Shown in pieces: positions 8,635-17,209 of a DNA stretch of 60,733 bases. The translations under genes and the position numbers were made by a program. How positions within the stretch are numbered: position 1 is the first letter of the stretch; every line of letters begins with the position of its first letter. The notes below the pieces were generated by a model that made no database searches, was not told the DNA's origin, and saw only the letters and a program-made list of their open reading frames with translations. The stretch is from Alphaproteobacteria bacterium (GTDB lineage Bacteria; Pseudomonadota; Alphaproteobacteria; Rhizobiales; JAJFHC01). The stretch spans positions 1 to 60,733 of the forward strand of contig JAJFHD010000049.1 in the NCBI GenBank assembly GCA_021775805.1. The letters run 5' to 3'.

Positions 8635-9498
8635 TCAGCCTCCAGAGTCCTGGCCGTACCAGGGAAACAATTTGCGTGACGCGGCGACAAAAATTCTGTC
8701 GAGCAGGAAGCCTAGTCCACCCAGAACCGCGAGGCCGATGAACATGATATCGACACGGAACAACTGGTGCGAGATCGCCACCATGTAGGCTATACCGCCG
8801 CGGGCGCCGGCGATTTCTGCCGCCACCAGGACGATCAAAGCGATGGCCAGGGCCTGGCGCAGGCCGGCAAGAATCAAAGGCAGTGCAGAGGGCAATATCA
8901 CGTAGATCATGGTCTGCACGGGACCGGCCCCAAGACTGGCCGCGGACCGCAGATAGACCGCATGCACGTCGCGCACGCCTATGAAGGACGCAATCCAGAT
9001 CGGAAAGAAGGCTCCCCACGTGATCAGGGCGATCTTCGATCCTTCACCGATTCCGAACCAGATCAATGATAGCGGCACCAACGCAATCACCGGGACCGAT
9101 CGAAAGCCCTGCAACACAGGATCGGTAATATGTTGCAGCACCCGGATTCGGGCCGTGAGAAGTCCGGCGGTGATGCCCAGAACAGTGGCAAGCGCAAAAC
9201 CGGCCAAGGCCCGCTGCAGGCTGATGAAGATGTTGCTGGCCAACTCGCCCGACACCAGCAGCGGAACCAGCGCATCGACGACAGAAGATGGAGGCGGAAA
9301 CATCAGGATGTTAATATTGGGCACGATCCGCGGCAGGATCTCCCAGGCCAGTAAGAACAAGACGATACCAAGAACGTTGAGCGAAATAAGTGAGATCAGT
9401 CCTGTGCGCTTCTTGCGCTGCAGCTCGGCCACGAAAGCGCGTTCCAGTGCCGCAGCATCCAGCCCACCCGCTGGCGAACTCCTCTCGTCATCGGTCAT
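8635..9498 (-). CDS. ABC transporter permease, SsuC/TauC type
   Basis: A 287-residue inner-membrane permease of the nitrate/sulfonate/taurine/thiamine-precursor class. About six hydrophobic segments are visible. The cytoplasmic EAA-type loop reads SAASLGAGPVQTMIYVILPSALPLILAGL, including the conserved ASLGA...P pattern. Its ATG overlaps the stop of the ATPase gene (ATGA), which implies translational coupling. With the ATPase and binding protein it forms a complete importer. Confidence 0.9.
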   Translation of the reverse strand: MTDDERSSPAGGLDAAALERAFVAELQRKKRTGLISLISLNVLGIVLFLLAWEILPRIVPNINILMFPPPSSVVDALVPLLVSGELASNIFISLQRALAGFALATVLGITAGLLTARIRVLQHITDPVLQGFRSVPVIALVPLSLIWFGIGEGSKIALITWGAFFPIWIASFIGVRDVHAVYLRSAASLGAGPVQTMIYVILPSALPLILAGLRQALAIALIVLVAAEIAGARGGIAYMVAISHQLFRVDIMFIGLAVLGGLGFLLDRIFVAASRKLFPWYGQDSGG

Positions 9499-10292
9499 TG
9501 ACTGCTCTCCTCATGAACGACCTTCGAATCTTGGCTGTGCAGTGCAGCGGTAATGCGTGCATAGAGTACACCGAATTCAGGCGACCCCCGGTCGCGCGGG
9601 TAGGGCAGGTCGATTGGGATGATCTCCTGAACCTGGCCTGGATGCGGGCTCATCAGTATCGTGCGTTGGCTGAGATAGATTGCCTCTTCAACATTATGGG
9701 TGATGAAAAACACCGCCAGTTTCAATTGCTGCCAGATGCGCAGAAGTTCACTCTGCAATGTGGCGCGGGTCATCGCATCGACCGCGGCAAACGGTTCATC
9801 CATCAGCAGAACCCGCGGTTCATTGACCAGCGCCCGGGCAACTGCGATGCGCTGGCGCATTCCACCCGACAACTCGTGGGGATACCGTTCGGCGGCGCGC
9901 TCCAGACCGATCAACTTGAGATACTCATCGGCCCGTGTACGGCGCTCGGCTTTCGGCAGACCGCGCATGCGCATGCCGAATTCAATGTTCTGCCGCGCGG
10001 TAAGCCAGGCGAACAACGCATATTCCTGAAAGACCACACCGCGGTCAGGACCCGGTTCCTTGATCGCTTCGCCTTGTAACCGGATCGCCCCGTCCGTGAC
10101 ATCGATGAAACCCGCGATCAGATTTAGCAGTGTGGTCTTGCCGCATCCCGACGGGCCCACTACGCAGACCATCTCGCCCGGTTCGACATCAAGCGAAACA
10201 TTCTGCAGGGCCCAGGTGGGTTGCCCGTCGCTGGTGGCGAAAATCTTCGACACACCATCAATCTCGATCAGCGGTTGGACGCGTGTTGTCAT
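9495..10292 (-). CDS. ABC transporter ATP-binding protein, SsuB/TauB type
   Basis: A 265-residue ATPase. Walker A is GPSGCGKT, the signature is LSGGMRQR, Walker B is LLMDEP, and the switch His is in FFITHNVEEA. The EPGPDRGVVFQEYALFAW segment is typical of the taurine/sulfonate subfamily. I start it at the ATG at 10292, preceded by GGTGGGGG; a GTG at 10304 would add four residues. It lies 58 nt after the binding-protein gene and overlaps the permease by 4 nt. Confidence 0.92.
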   Translation of the reverse strand: MTTRVQPLIEIDGVSKIFATSDGQPTWALQNVSLDVEPGEMVCVVGPSGCGKTTLLNLIAGFIDVTDGAIRLQGEAIKEPGPDRGVVFQEYALFAWLTARQNIEFGMRMRGLPKAERRTRADEYLKLIGLERAAERYPHELSGGMRQRIAVARALVNEPRVLLMDEPFAAVDAMTRATLQSELLRIWQQLKLAVFFITHNVEEAIYLSQRTILMSPHPGQVQEIIPIDLPYPRDRGSPEFGVLYARITAALHSQDSKVVHEESSQ

Positions 10293-10350
10293 GCGCGCCC
10301 CCACCGCTGTCGAGGAATACTGGTTTCAGGCATCGTTATGCCGGGTGACA

Positions 10351-11385
10351 CTAAATCGTCACGCGGTCCGGGCGCAGGGCTTTCAACGGTCCGTCATGAA
10401 CTACGCCCCTCAGCAACGCTTTCAAATCGCCGCCGGGCGACGGTACCAGCTTGTTGTTGATGGCCCACTCAGCTTCGGCCACGAGGTCGTCCAGGAACCG
10501 TTGATCAAAACGGACCTGGAACTCGTAAGCCGAGACCGACTTGTTGATCTCCTCAACCGGTGTCTTGGTGCGCTCGGTGACCTGTTCCGGCCAGTTCGCG
10601 TTCTTGCTCATATAGTCTTCCGCCGCCAGAATGGCCTGCACGGCGGGTTTGAGCACTTCGGGCCGTTCCTTGACCACGGTTTCATTGGTCAGCAACAGCT
10701 GATGACTTTGGAAGTACTTCTCAAAACCATCCTGATTCATCGTGGTGGTTTTACCATTCGACTGCTTTGCGGCGAGCCGGGCAGCCCGGCTGGTCCAGGC
10801 GAAACCGTCGAGTTCACCGGTTGCCGCCGCCGTCACCAGATCGGCCGGTTTCATGTTGATGACCTCGATGTCGGCCATCTTGAGGCCAGCCATTTCCAGA
10901 TATTTGTCCAGCATGTACTGGCCGCTGGTGCCGAGCAAGGTTCCGATGCGTTTGCCCTTTAACGACGCGGGTGTCGCGGGGTCAATGTCGCGGTCCTTGC
11001 GAACTGTCACCTTCATATCCAGGGAGTAACGGCTGTAGCTGGCAAGCACGACCGGTTTCAAGCCACGCAATGCCGCAAACACCACCGGCGTGTCAGTGGC
11101 GGTAGCAAAGTCGGCAGAGCCTGCAAGCAGTGCCTGCATCGCCGCACGGCCGGACGGAAAGTCGATCGTTTCGAGGTCAAGGCCCGCCGCTTTCCAGGCA
11201 GCGGTCTTCTGGGCGATGTGAACAACACTCCAGATGTAGCCGATGCTGCCGTAAGCAAAAGTGGCCTTGATCGCCTCCGCGCCAAACGCCGGAAGCGGCA
11301 AACATTGAGCGAGAGCTGCACCACCAATGCCTTTGAGAACAGTGCGCCGGGTGTGTCGTCCTTTGTCATCTTTATGGGCTGTCAT
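10351..11385 (-). CDS. ABC transporter substrate-binding protein, NMT1/SsuA-like
   Basis: A 344-residue periplasmic binding protein. The N-terminus carries a twin-arginine-like export signal, with RRTVLK followed by a hydrophobic stretch ending in AFGAEA. The mature part has the SsuA/ThiY-like pattern, including YGSIGYIWSVVHIAQ and the ASLKGKRIGTLLGTS loop. GGGAGGAG precedes the ATG. It opens the minus-strand operon binding protein-ATPase-permease-amidohydrolase. A GntR-type palindrome lies 311 nt upstream. The ligand is unknown, probably an N-containing small organic compound given the neighbouring hydrolases. Confidence 0.9.
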   Translation of the reverse strand: MTAHKDDKGRHTRRTVLKGIGGAALAQCLPLPAFGAEAIKATFAYGSIGYIWSVVHIAQKTAAWKAAGLDLETIDFPSGRAAMQALLAGSADFATATDTPVVFAALRGLKPVVLASYSRYSLDMKVTVRKDRDIDPATPASLKGKRIGTLLGTSGQYMLDKYLEMAGLKMADIEVINMKPADLVTAAATGELDGFAWTSRAARLAAKQSNGKTTTMNQDGFEKYFQSHQLLLTNETVVKERPEVLKPAVQAILAAEDYMSKNANWPEQVTERTKTPVEEINKSVSAYEFQVRFDQRFLDDLVAEAEWAINNKLVPSPGGDLKALLRGVVHDGPLKALRPDRVTI

Positions 11386-11721
11386 GGTAAATCTCTCCTC
11401 CCTGAGTTCGGCATAATTTCGAACTCATCCAGTTGCAAAAAGTCGTTTTTTTCCGACTGAGCAAACCGGCCAATCGGCACGACTGTAGGGCCAACGTGTC
11501 TACGCAAAGAAGGCCTGTCAACTGTTATGTCACCGCTCTTTCGTTCGAACTTACCCCGCCACGTGAACTGAAAGCCCTGAGCCGATGGGCGCTCCCAAAC
11601 AGGTTGAGGGAGCCGAATTTGTTTGGGAAATCAGTCGGTTGCCTCACGGGAGGTCCGGCGATCTGCAGGGTAAATTGAACTGCGGAATCGCAAGCATAAT
11701 ACGGTATTATCCAGATCGGAT
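11386..11721. other. Intergenic region upstream of the ABC operon
   Basis: This 336-bp stretch between the binding-protein start and the Lrp/AsnC stop holds no convincing gene. It should contain the ABC operon promoter. The only strong signal I see is the palindrome at 11696-11710, only 11 nt beyond the Lrp/AsnC stop. Confidence 0.6.
11696..11710. promoter_or_regulatory. Candidate GntR operator upstream of the ABC operon
   Basis: ATAATACGGTATTAT is a perfect palindrome with 7-bp arms around one base. Its core AATACNGTATT is shared with the site at 3480-3494. It lies in front of the minus-strand binding protein-ATPase-permease-amidohydrolase operon and extends the inferred GntR regulon to it. 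Confidence 0.65.
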
Positions 11722-12249
11722 TTAGTTTCGACCCTGGACAGATATCGCATGGCTGGACGGCGACAGCTTGGTTGCACCGTCTTCGGGAAGGTGTTCAATC
11801 GGCACGTAGAGGCCCTGCTTCACCCGGTCCATCACCACCATGGTGTGGAACCGGCGGATGTTGGGATTGTCGAAAAAGAACTGTTGCGTAAACTGCTCGT
11901 AATGGTGCATGTCGCGCGCTGTCAGGATGAGGATGAAATCGACTTCACCGGTCACGTAATAGCATTGGCTGACTTCCTCAGTCGCTTTCATCGTCTGCTT
12001 GAAGTCAGACATGATGTTGGGATGCTCCCGCTCCAGGGTCACCTCGACGATCATGGTGAGTTGGCGCCCGACCGTCTCCGGCGCAACGATGGAGATGTCA
12101 CGTTCGATAACCCCGGTTTGCCTCAGTTTGTTCAAACGGCGCTGGCAGGCGGACGCCGACAAGCCGACCTTGCTACTGAGTTCCTCCGCTGTCAGCCGGC
12201 AGTTGCGTTGCACCAGGTTGAGAAGCGTAACGTCGAATTCATCCATCAT
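11722..12249 (-). CDS. Lrp/AsnC-family transcriptional regulator
   Basis: A 175-residue regulator with an N-terminal helix-turn-helix (about residues 5-60; LTAEELSSKVGLSASACQRRLNKL) followed by a RAM effector-binding domain (VEVTLER, YYVTGEVDFIL). Family members sense amino acids or related compounds. It is divergent from the Rieske oxygenase operon across a 137-bp AT-rich region with a perfect inverted repeat, so it is the likely regulator of that operon. I use the first ATG at 12249; TTG and GTG codons lie just upstream. Confidence 0.92.
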   Translation of the reverse strand: MMDEFDVTLLNLVQRNCRLTAEELSSKVGLSASACQRRLNKLRQTGVIERDISIVAPETVGRQLTMIVEVTLEREHPNIMSDFKQTMKATEEVSQCYYVTGEVDFILILTARDMHHYEQFTQQFFFDNPNIRRFHTMVVMDRVKQGLYVPIEHLPEDGATKLSPSSHAISVQGRN

Positions 12250-12300
12250 CACCAACGCTCATTTTCCGCGCAATCTGCAGATAATAGCAGAAATTACGCA

Positions 12301-12325
12301 GAAATTCGAGTTTTGAGCGAATTTC
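12301..12325. promoter_or_regulatory. Inverted repeat in the Lrp-Rieske divergent promoter
   Basis: GAAATTCG (12301-12308) and CGAATTTC (12318-12325) are perfect inverted 8-bp arms around a 9-nt AT-rich spacer. The GAAATT half also recurs at 12289-12294 as AGAAATTACG. This is a candidate Lrp/AsnC operator, 51 nt before the second of two divergent starts. Confidence 0.5.
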
Positions 12326-12386
12326 ACGCTGATCTCTGTGGCTACACTTGTTCTTTGGGCATCTGACAATCTGGAGAGGTCCGAGC

Positions 12387-13559
12387 ATGTCCGTGGAGCA
12401 ACCCAGCAACCTGCTATCCAGCGACTTCCTCGCCGAAGCGGAGCAGTGTTTGGCAAATGGCTGGTCGCTTCCTTACTCCCTGATCAACAATCCCGACATA
12501 TCTGCCTTCGAACGCACGGAAATATTCGAGGCCAGTTGGCAGGTAATGGGTGTTGAAAGTTCGGTTGCGAATCCGGGCGACCGGCTGGTCGGCCGGATTG
12601 GCGGCGTGCCGGTTCTTATCGTGCGCGGCGACGACGATGTCCTCAGGGGTTTCTTGAACGTTTGCAGGCACAGAGGATACCCCGTTGCCAGTGAAGATGG
12701 CTGCTCCAGACTTCTCACTTGCCGCTATCACGGCTGGACCTACGACCTGACTGGTGGGCTGGTCAAAGCGCCCGAAATGACGCCTTGCGGTGAAGGCCTT
12801 CGCGCGGAACTTTCTCTGAAACCGATATCCGTTGCCACCTGGCGCGGATGCGTGTTTGCCCACGCCGACCCCCTGGCACCTGGATTGCTCGATACATTTT
12901 CCGAACTTGAGACGCTGGCCTCAGGGTGTGCATTTGATCTTTCATCTTATCAACCGCACAGCACATTCACGATCGAGATCGCCTGTGACTGGAAGCTTGC
13001 CTACGACAACGTGGTTGAATGCTACCACTGCGCGTCGATCCACGCGGAAACATTGAACACGCTTTACGAAGCCGATGGGTTTGAAGACGCTACCTGGCAA
13101 ACCGGCGCTCGTCTGGCGAGTGCCCGTCTGAAGGGTTCGGACGGCCTGCATCATTGCCTCCAGCTCTTCCCGGGCAATTACCTGGTGCAGGATACAGTCA
13201 TCGGCATTGCAGGCCGGTTCTTCCCCGCTGGCCTGGGCCGCACACGGCTCGAGTTCAACTTCCTGACAGCGCCGGACACAAACCCTGAAGACGCGGACAG
13301 GTTCGTCACAATCTGGCGCGAAACCCTGAACGAGGACCGGGCCATTCTTGAGGCGCAGCAACGGGGTATTTGCTCCGGGCGGCTTGAGCGGGGTCGTCTG
13401 GTCTCGGGTCCGGAGAATTCGGTGGCTGCCGTTCAGCAACTCATCATCGACGCCTACCGAAGTGCAATGGAAGACCGGCAAGACGCGAGCAGACAAGCAC
13501 TCCTGGGCAACAACGCAGACACGATTGAAACGGGAGGGGCCAATGCAGCTGTCGCGTGA
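12387..13559 (+). CDS. Rieske-type ring-hydroxylating/demethylating oxygenase, alpha subunit
   Basis: A 390-residue oxygenase component. The [2Fe-2S] Rieske ligands are Cys93 and His95 (CRHRG) and Cys112 and His115 (CRYHGW). The mononuclear iron site has His214 and His219 in VVECYHCASIH. The residue bridging the two centres is Glu211 instead of the usual Asp, as in carnitine oxygenase CntA and related quaternary-ammonium oxygenases. That points to an N-methylated or quaternary amine substrate (inference). GGAGAGG precedes the ATG at 12387. No ferredoxin reductase gene is nearby, so electrons must come from elsewhere. The stop overlaps the start of the E1 alpha gene. Confidence 0.9.
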   Translation: MSVEQPSNLLSSDFLAEAEQCLANGWSLPYSLINNPDISAFERTEIFEASWQVMGVESSVANPGDRLVGRIGGVPVLIVRGDDDVLRGFLNVCRHRGYPVASEDGCSRLLTCRYHGWTYDLTGGLVKAPEMTPCGEGLRAELSLKPISVATWRGCVFAHADPLAPGLLDTFSELETLASGCAFDLSSYQPHSTFTIEIACDWKLAYDNVVECYHCASIHAETLNTLYEADGFEDATWQTGARLASARLKGSDGLHHCLQLFPGNYLVQDTVIGIAGRFFPAGLGRTRLEFNFLTAPDTNPEDADRFVTIWRETLNEDRAILEAQQRGICSGRLERGRLVSGPENSVAAVQQLIIDAYRSAMEDRQDASRQALLGNNADTIETGGANAAVA

Positions 13560-14508
13560 TGAATTGATTGCGGCATACCGGACGATGAGAACAATCCGGA
13601 TGTTCGAAGACCGGGTCAACCAGGAGATGTCGACCGGCGATGTGCCGGGCGCCGTCCATCTCTACGCCGGCCAGGAGGCGTCGGCCGTCGGCATCTGCAT
13701 GCACCTCAACGATGCCGACCGGATAGCCTCGACGCACCGCGGCCACGGCCATTGCATTGCCAAGGGATGCGACGTGGACGCCATGATGGCGGAGATCTTC
13801 GGCAAGGCCAACGGCATCTGCCACGGCAAGGGCGGGTCGATGCATATTGCGGATCTGGACCGGGGCATGATGGGCGCCAACGGCATCGTCGGAGGCGGCC
13901 CGCCACTGATCTGCGGTGCGGCGATGACCGCAAAATACCGAAAGACCGGGGGCGTTGCCGTGGCGTTTGCAGGCGACGGTGCATTCAACCAGGGCACAAC
14001 GCAAGAGTCCCTGAACCTTGCTGCAATCTGGAAACTTCCGGTGATTTTCGCGGTCGAAGACAACGGCTTTGCCGAGGCGACCAGCTCGAATTATGCGGTA
14101 GCCGGCGACATTGTCGCACGAGCCCAGGGCTATGGGATCGCGGCGGAGAAAGTAGATGGTCTAGACGTGTTCGCCGTGCACGAGGCGGCCGGCCGGGCCG
14201 TGGCACGCGGCAGGACCGGCGACGGTCCGACACTCCTGCACATCAAGACGCCGCGCTATTACGGCCACTTCTCCGGCGACGCGGACACCTATCGAACGGT
14301 TGAAGAAAAGGAGGCCATGCGCCGCGACCAGGATTGTCTGAAGCGATTTCGAACAAAGGTCACCGAGGCCTCGCTTCTCAACCACGACCAGCTGGATACG
14401 GTGGACGCCGAGGTTGCCTCCGCAATTGATGCGGCAGTGGATTTCGCCCGTAGCGGGCCGGTCCCCGACACCAGCGACATCGTCACCGATGTTTATCTGA
14501 ACTACTGA
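13543..14508 (+). CDS. Thiamine-dependent dehydrogenase E1 component, alpha subunit (AcoA/PdhA-like)
   Basis: A 321-residue E1 alpha subunit of the pyruvate/acetoin dehydrogenase type. The thiamine-diphosphate motif runs from GDGAFNQG to EDNGFA, and HGKGGSMHI is the conserved active-site segment. GGGAGGGG directly precedes the ATG at 13543, which lies inside the end of the Rieske gene. It forms a heterotetramer with the next gene and would decarboxylate a 2-oxo acid or cleave a hydroxyketone. The hydrolase-type E2 further downstream suggests the acetoin-dehydrogenase side of the family. Confidence 0.9.
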   Translation: MQLSRDELIAAYRTMRTIRMFEDRVNQEMSTGDVPGAVHLYAGQEASAVGICMHLNDADRIASTHRGHGHCIAKGCDVDAMMAEIFGKANGICHGKGGSMHIADLDRGMMGANGIVGGGPPLICGAAMTAKYRKTGGVAVAFAGDGAFNQGTTQESLNLAAIWKLPVIFAVEDNGFAEATSSNYAVAGDIVARAQGYGIAAEKVDGLDVFAVHEAAGRAVARGRTGDGPTLLHIKTPRYYGHFSGDADTYRTVEEKEAMRRDQDCLKRFRTKVTEASLLNHDQLDTVDAEVASAIDAAVDFARSGPVPDTSDIVTDVYLNY

Positions 14509-14533
14509 GCCAGGGCGGCGGGGAACAGCAATA

Positions 14534-15547
14534 ATGGCTAGAAAATCATACCGGCAGGCCCTCAACGAAGCCCTGCGCCACGAGATGGCACGCGACGACA
14601 GCGTTATCGTGCTGGGCGAAGACGTGTGTGGCGGCACCGGCGGCTCGGGCGAGAAGGATGCCTGGGGCGGTGCCTTCGGCGTGTCAAAGGGTTTGCTGGC
14701 GGAATTCGGTCCGGAACGCATTCTGGACACGCCGATAACCGAAAGCGCCTTCATTGGAGCAGCGACGGGGGCCGCCATGACGGGCTTGCGCCCGGTCGCG
14801 GAAATCATGTTCGTCGATTTTCTTGGCGTGTGTTTCGACCAGATTTTCAACCAGGCCGCCAAGGTCCGCTACATGTTCGGCGGCAAGGCCGTGACACCAT
14901 TGGTGATCCGCGCATCGTTCGGTGCCGGCGCACGGTCGGCCAGTCAGCACAGTCAGGCGCTTTACCCGATATTCACCCACATTCCAGGATTGAAAGTCGT
15001 CATCCCCTCCAACCCCTATGACGCCAAGGGGCTTCTGATCCAGGCGATCCGTGACGACGATCCGGTCATCTTTCTGGAAAACAAGATGCTCTATGACACC
15101 GAAGGCGAAGTGCCCGATGGCGCCTATACGGTACCCTTTGGCGAGGCAGGTATTCTGCGCGAGGGCGACGACGTCACCATCGTTGCGATCGGTCGCATGA
15201 CCGCCGTCGCCGAGGCCGCTGCAGCAAAACTCTCGGCCGCCGGGATTGAGAGCACGATCATCGATCCCCGGTCGGTGTCGCCGCTCGATGAAGACACGAT
15301 CCTTGATTATGTCGCCGATACCGGCCGCTTGGTCATCGTCGATGAAGCCTACCCGCGCTGCGGTATTGCGGCGGACATTTCCTCCATCGTCGCCGAAAAA
15401 GCTTTTCATGATCTGAAAGGCCCGATCATGAAAGTGACCCCACCGCACACGCCGGTGCCTTACGCGCCGCAACTCGAAGAGGCCTATCTGCCCGATGCTG
15501 CGGACGTCGAAGCTGCAGTGCACAAGGTCATGGGCACAACGAAATGA
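14534..15547 (+). CDS. Thiamine-dependent dehydrogenase E1 component, beta subunit (AcoB/PdhB-like)
   Basis: A 337-residue partner of the preceding E1 alpha. It begins with the typical YRQALNEALRHEMARDDSVIVLGEDV pattern and carries the transketolase-like pyrimidine and C-terminal domains (DPRSVSPLDEDTI, DEAYPRCGIAADI). Length is normal. It starts 25 nt after the alpha subunit and its stop overlaps the E2 start (ATGA), so the three are coupled. Confidence 0.92.
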   Translation: MARKSYRQALNEALRHEMARDDSVIVLGEDVCGGTGGSGEKDAWGGAFGVSKGLLAEFGPERILDTPITESAFIGAATGAAMTGLRPVAEIMFVDFLGVCFDQIFNQAAKVRYMFGGKAVTPLVIRASFGAGARSASQHSQALYPIFTHIPGLKVVIPSNPYDAKGLLIQAIRDDDPVIFLENKMLYDTEGEVPDGAYTVPFGEAGILREGDDVTIVAIGRMTAVAEAAAAKLSAAGIESTIIDPRSVSPLDEDTILDYVADTGRLVIVDEAYPRCGIAADISSIVAEKAFHDLKGPIMKVTPPHTPVPYAPQLEEAYLPDAADVEAAVHKVMGTTK

Positions 15548-16674
15548 GCGGAAACATTCATGCCGTCACCATGCCCAAGTGGGGCATGACAATGACCGAG
15601 GGCAAGGTCTCCGACTGGCTGGTTGAGGAAGGCCAACGGATCGAAACCGGTATGGACTTCCTGGAAATTGAAACAACGAAGATCACCAATGTGGTCGAAG
15701 CCAACGAGGCCGGCGTGCTGCGCCGGCGTGTCATTGGGGCCGGGATGACTGTGCCGGTCGGTACACTCATCGGTGTCATCGCGGATGACAGTGTCGGCGA
15801 TGAAGAGGTTGATGCGTTTGTCGCGGGCTTTGCCCCTGTCGCACCGGAAATTGCGGACATCGACAGTGCCGGCCCGACGGGACGACTGATGGACGCAGGA
15901 TCCGCTCGGATCAACGTTGCAACCATGGGTGACGGCGTTAAAAACCTGATGCTGATCCACGGGTTTGGCGGTGATCTCAACAGCTGGATGTTCAATCAAC
16001 CGGATCTGGCAGAGGAACTGAGCGTTCATGCGATCGACCTGCCGGGCCACGGCAAGTCATCCATGTGGATTGATGCCGGATCCGTGCCGGATCTTGCCGG
16101 CACGGTCCTTTTGGTGCTTGACGCTCTGAACACGGAGAAAGCGCATTTTGCTGGTCATTCGCTAGGCGGTGCCATTGCGTTGTACCTCGCTCTCAAACAT
16201 TCCGATCGGGTCTTGTCTGCGTCGCTGGTCTGTCCAGGAGGGCTTGGCAGCGAGATCAACCTCGACTTCATCGACGGTTTCATATCCGCTGAGCGTCGCA
16301 AGGAAATGAAGACGGTGTTGGGAAATCTGTTTGCAGATCCTGGCGCCGTCCAACGGCAAATGGTCGAGGAAACTCTCAAGTACAAGAGGCTCGACGGCGC
16401 ACGCGAAGCCTTGCAGACCATACGCGATGCCAATTTCACCGACAGTGCTCAGGCAGGCGGCATGCGCGCCGGACTGGGCTCTCTTAAAGTGCCCGTACAG
16501 GTGATCTGGGGGGCTGAAGATCGCATCATTCCGGCATCCCATCTGGAAGGCCTGCCCGAAGCGATCGAAACCGCCTTGATCGACGCCGCTGGACACATGC
16601 CGCACATGGAGCGAGCCGGCGAAGTGACCGGATTGATCGCCGATTTTGTGCACCGGTCCGGGGGTAAGCCATGA
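15544..16674 (+). CDS. E2 component with lipoyl domain fused to an alpha/beta hydrolase (AcoC-like)
   Basis: A 376-residue two-domain protein. Residues 1-82 form a lipoyl domain, with the lipoylated Lys46 in IETTKIT. Residues about 130-370 form an alpha/beta hydrolase fold with nucleophile Ser206 in GHSLGG, an acid in GAEDRIIP and a His in AAGHMPHM. This architecture is that of acetoin dehydrogenase E2 (AcoC), not of the trimer-forming acyltransferase E2. No peripheral-subunit-binding domain and no E3 gene are seen. It overlaps E1 beta and the VOC gene by 4 nt each. Confidence 0.9.
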   Translation: MSGNIHAVTMPKWGMTMTEGKVSDWLVEEGQRIETGMDFLEIETTKITNVVEANEAGVLRRRVIGAGMTVPVGTLIGVIADDSVGDEEVDAFVAGFAPVAPEIADIDSAGPTGRLMDAGSARINVATMGDGVKNLMLIHGFGGDLNSWMFNQPDLAEELSVHAIDLPGHGKSSMWIDAGSVPDLAGTVLLVLDALNTEKAHFAGHSLGGAIALYLALKHSDRVLSASLVCPGGLGSEINLDFIDGFISAERRKEMKTVLGNLFADPGAVQRQMVEETLKYKRLDGAREALQTIRDANFTDSAQAGGMRAGLGSLKVPVQVIWGAEDRIIPASHLEGLPEAIETALIDAAGHMPHMERAGEVTGLIADFVHRSGGKP

Positions 16675-17207
16675 ACTTTAGCAGCGGCATTCCAGGTCTG
16701 GCAGGCTCTGAACATGTTGGCCTCACGGTGCCTGATCTCGACGCCGCCGTGGCGTTTTTTGTCGACATCATTGGCGGCGAACTGGTGTTCGACGGCGGCG
16801 CGTCCGGCCGGGCACCCGACCTGATGCGCTCGAACCTGAATGTGCATCCGGATTCGGAACTCAAGTACTGTTTTGTGCGCTGTCGATGCGGGGTCAATTT
16901 CGAATTGTTCGAATACTCCTCGCCGGACCAGAACACGACACCGCCAAAGAACAGCGACGTCGGCGGCCATCACATCGCGTTCTACGTTGATGATATCGAT
17001 GCAGCCGTTGCCTACCTCAAATCCCACGGCGTCCAGGTACTGGGGGAGATCGACCGTATTGCGGAAGGCCCGGCAGCGGGTTCCTCTTGGGTCTACTTCC
17101 TGACACCGTGGGGATTGCATCTCGAACTGGTGAGTTATCCGGCAGGCAAAGCCTATGAGACCTCGGCCGCGTTACGGCTTTGGCATCCGAAACATCCGGA
17201 ACGGTAG
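16671..17207 (+). CDS. VOC (glyoxalase/bleomycin resistance/dioxygenase) family protein
   Basis: A 178-residue protein with two beta-alpha-beta-beta-beta modules (GSEHVGLTVPDLDAAVAFF near residue 10 and GGHHIAFYVDDIDAAVAYL near residue 102). Likely metal ligands are His15 in the first module, the His near residue 103 and a late Glu in HLELVSY. Superfamily members are isomerases, lyases and dioxygenases; the substrate is unknown. It is sandwiched between E2 and the GMC oxidoreductase with a 4-nt overlap and a 2-nt gap. Confidence 0.85.
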   Translation: MNFSSGIPGLAGSEHVGLTVPDLDAAVAFFVDIIGGELVFDGGASGRAPDLMRSNLNVHPDSELKYCFVRCRCGVNFELFEYSSPDQNTTPPKNSDVGGHHIAFYVDDIDAAVAYLKSHGVQVLGEIDRIAEGPAAGSSWVYFLTPWGLHLELVSYPAGKAYETSAALRLWHPKHPER

Positions 17208-17209
17208 GC

